DNA from: Chloroflexota bacterium
Lineage (GTDB): Bacteria; Chloroflexota; Dehalococcoidia; UBA1151; UBA1328
Direction of reading: 5' to 3'
DNA: 6,320 bases
NCBI GenBank assembly: GCA_002687335.1
Contig: NYZY01000037.1
Location: 7,480 to 13,799 of the forward strand
Below are positions 5,589 through 6,320 of this stretch, in pieces; within the stretch, counting starts at the first letter, position 1; every line of letters begins with the position of its first letter. The notes beneath the pieces are model-generated. The model made no database searches and was not told the DNA's origin. It worked only from the letters and a program-made list of their open reading frames with translations. Both the position numbers and the translations under genes were made by a program.

Positions 5589-6320
5589 GTGACAGAGCAA
5601 TCAGAGGTCGCTGAAAACTCTTCACCATCGAAACTAACTTCCTTAGCAAGGTCGTCGCTCAAAATCCTCAAAGGGATTTTGGGCCATTTCGTAGTGAAGC
5701 GATTCCTATTTTTTCTTTTCGTCGTATGGATAGCGGCAACGGTGATTTTCATAATCCCCCGCCTATCAGGACAGGACCCCGTAAAGGAAAAACTGCTCCT
5801 CGAAGCTCAACGTGGCGGAGCAATGCAAACGGGTCTTGACGAAATGGCGAAGACCTATCAAAAGAGGTTCGGTCTAGATCAACCGCTGTGGACTCAGTAC
5901 GTCAATTACATATCTGACCTGGCTAGGCTCAATCTTGGCGTATCTATCGCCTTTTTCCCTCGAACGGTCAATGACATCGTTTTCGAGTCTTTGATGTGGA
6001 CCTTGGGACTAATGGGAACGGTCACAATCTTAGCGTTTGTGTTAGGAACACTAGCTGGAGCTTTTTTGGGGTGGCCCAGACGTCCTGGGTGGCTTCAGTA
6101 CGTGTTTATGCCCCTGCTTACCCTGTCCGCAATACCACAATATCTTTTGGCGATGATCTTAATTTTCATCATCGCGTTCAAACTAGGATGGCTACCCTTG
6201 TTTGGAGGCTATTCTCCCTCGACCCTTCCAAATCTAAGCTGGGATTTCATCGTAGATGTGCTCCGGCATGCAATCCTACCTGCTTTCGCCATCATCTTTT
6301 CAGCCATTGGATTCTGGGCA
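5589..6320 (+). CDS. ABC-transporter permease, DppB/OppB type (N-terminal part)
   Basis: This is a membrane subunit of a peptide/nickel-type ABC importer (BPD_transp_1 superfamily); 244 codons are present and the rest lies beyond the window. Residues 1-38 are a polar, then basic, cytoplasmic extension. TM1 is about 39-57 (FLFFLFVVWIAATVIFIIP). A periplasmic-side loop carries the typical QKRFGLDQPLWTQYVNYISD and LNLGVSI. Further membrane segments are about 136-161 and 172-197, then a hydrophobic stretch at 229-243. The EAA loop that docks the ATPase has not been reached. GTG 5589 is my choice; GTG 5583 is an equal alternative, neither with a good Shine-Dalgarno, and a TGA at 5571-5573 limits the frame. 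It should pair with the second permease and ATPases expected downstream and with the divergently encoded binding protein. Confidence 0.9.
   Translation, partial: MTEQSEVAENSSPSKLTSLARSSLKILKGILGHFVVKRFLFFLFVVWIAATVIFIIPRLSGQDPVKEKLLLEAQRGGAMQTGLDEMAKTYQKRFGLDQPLWTQYVNYISDLARLNLGVSIAFFPRTVNDIVFESLMWTLGLMGTVTILAFVLGTLAGAFLGWPRRPGWLQYVFMPLLTLSAIPQYLLAMILIFIIAFKLGWLPLFGGYSPSTLPNLSWDFIVDVLRHAILPAFAIIFSAIGFWA

Noticed and set aside
5486..5752. Minus-strand frame of 88 codons across the permease start
   Set aside because: It is antisense to the permease N-terminus, ends in the control region and has no recognisable features.

Overview
The window looks like part of a genome from the phylum Chloroflexota, most likely a free-living SAR202/Dehalococcoidia-type lineage. 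This is inferred from style only: a large solute-binding lipoprotein whose signal peptide ends in ..AAIACGG and runs into an Ala/Pro/Glu/Thr linker, frequent TTG and GTG starts, and many secreted lipoproteins. No marker gene is present to prove it.

Left part (1-3171): a partial reading frame enters from the left edge and may be the C-terminus of an alpha/beta-hydrolase-like protein. It is followed by four tandem same-strand genes (141-713, 706-1269, 1398-1973, 1977-2549). Each encodes a lipoprotein of about 190 residues, and the four are diverged paralogues. A fifth, shorter paralogue (2635-3171) lies on the opposite strand, facing the array across a bidirectional intrinsic terminator (about 2574-2606). 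I do not recognise the family. Its signature is Y/FT.(E/D)DL, then YDV(D/E).L, YE(V/I)RFY..H..A...G, (W/Y).EG..(D/N)RR, and YxxxGNxxxxC. The proteins should be exported and lipid-anchored outside the membrane. Three of the five carry an extra internal cysteine pair that is entirely absent from the other two.

Middle (3172-5162): a 31-nt near-perfect hairpin (3219-3249), then a 622-residue SBP_bac_5-type (peptide/nickel/oligosaccharide) ABC-transporter binding lipoprotein on the minus strand. It has a well-formed ribosome binding site in front of a TTG start and a good sigma-70-like promoter (TTGACT, 17 bp, TATAAA).

Right part (5163-6320): a 426-bp AT-rich divergent intergenic region holding several repeats and palindromes that look regulatory, then the first 244 codons of a DppB/OppB-type permease on the plus strand, cut by the window edge. 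The binding protein and permease plausibly belong to one importer whose genes diverge from a shared control region. Whether the lipoprotein array is functionally linked to this transporter cannot be told from sequence; adjacency is the only evidence.
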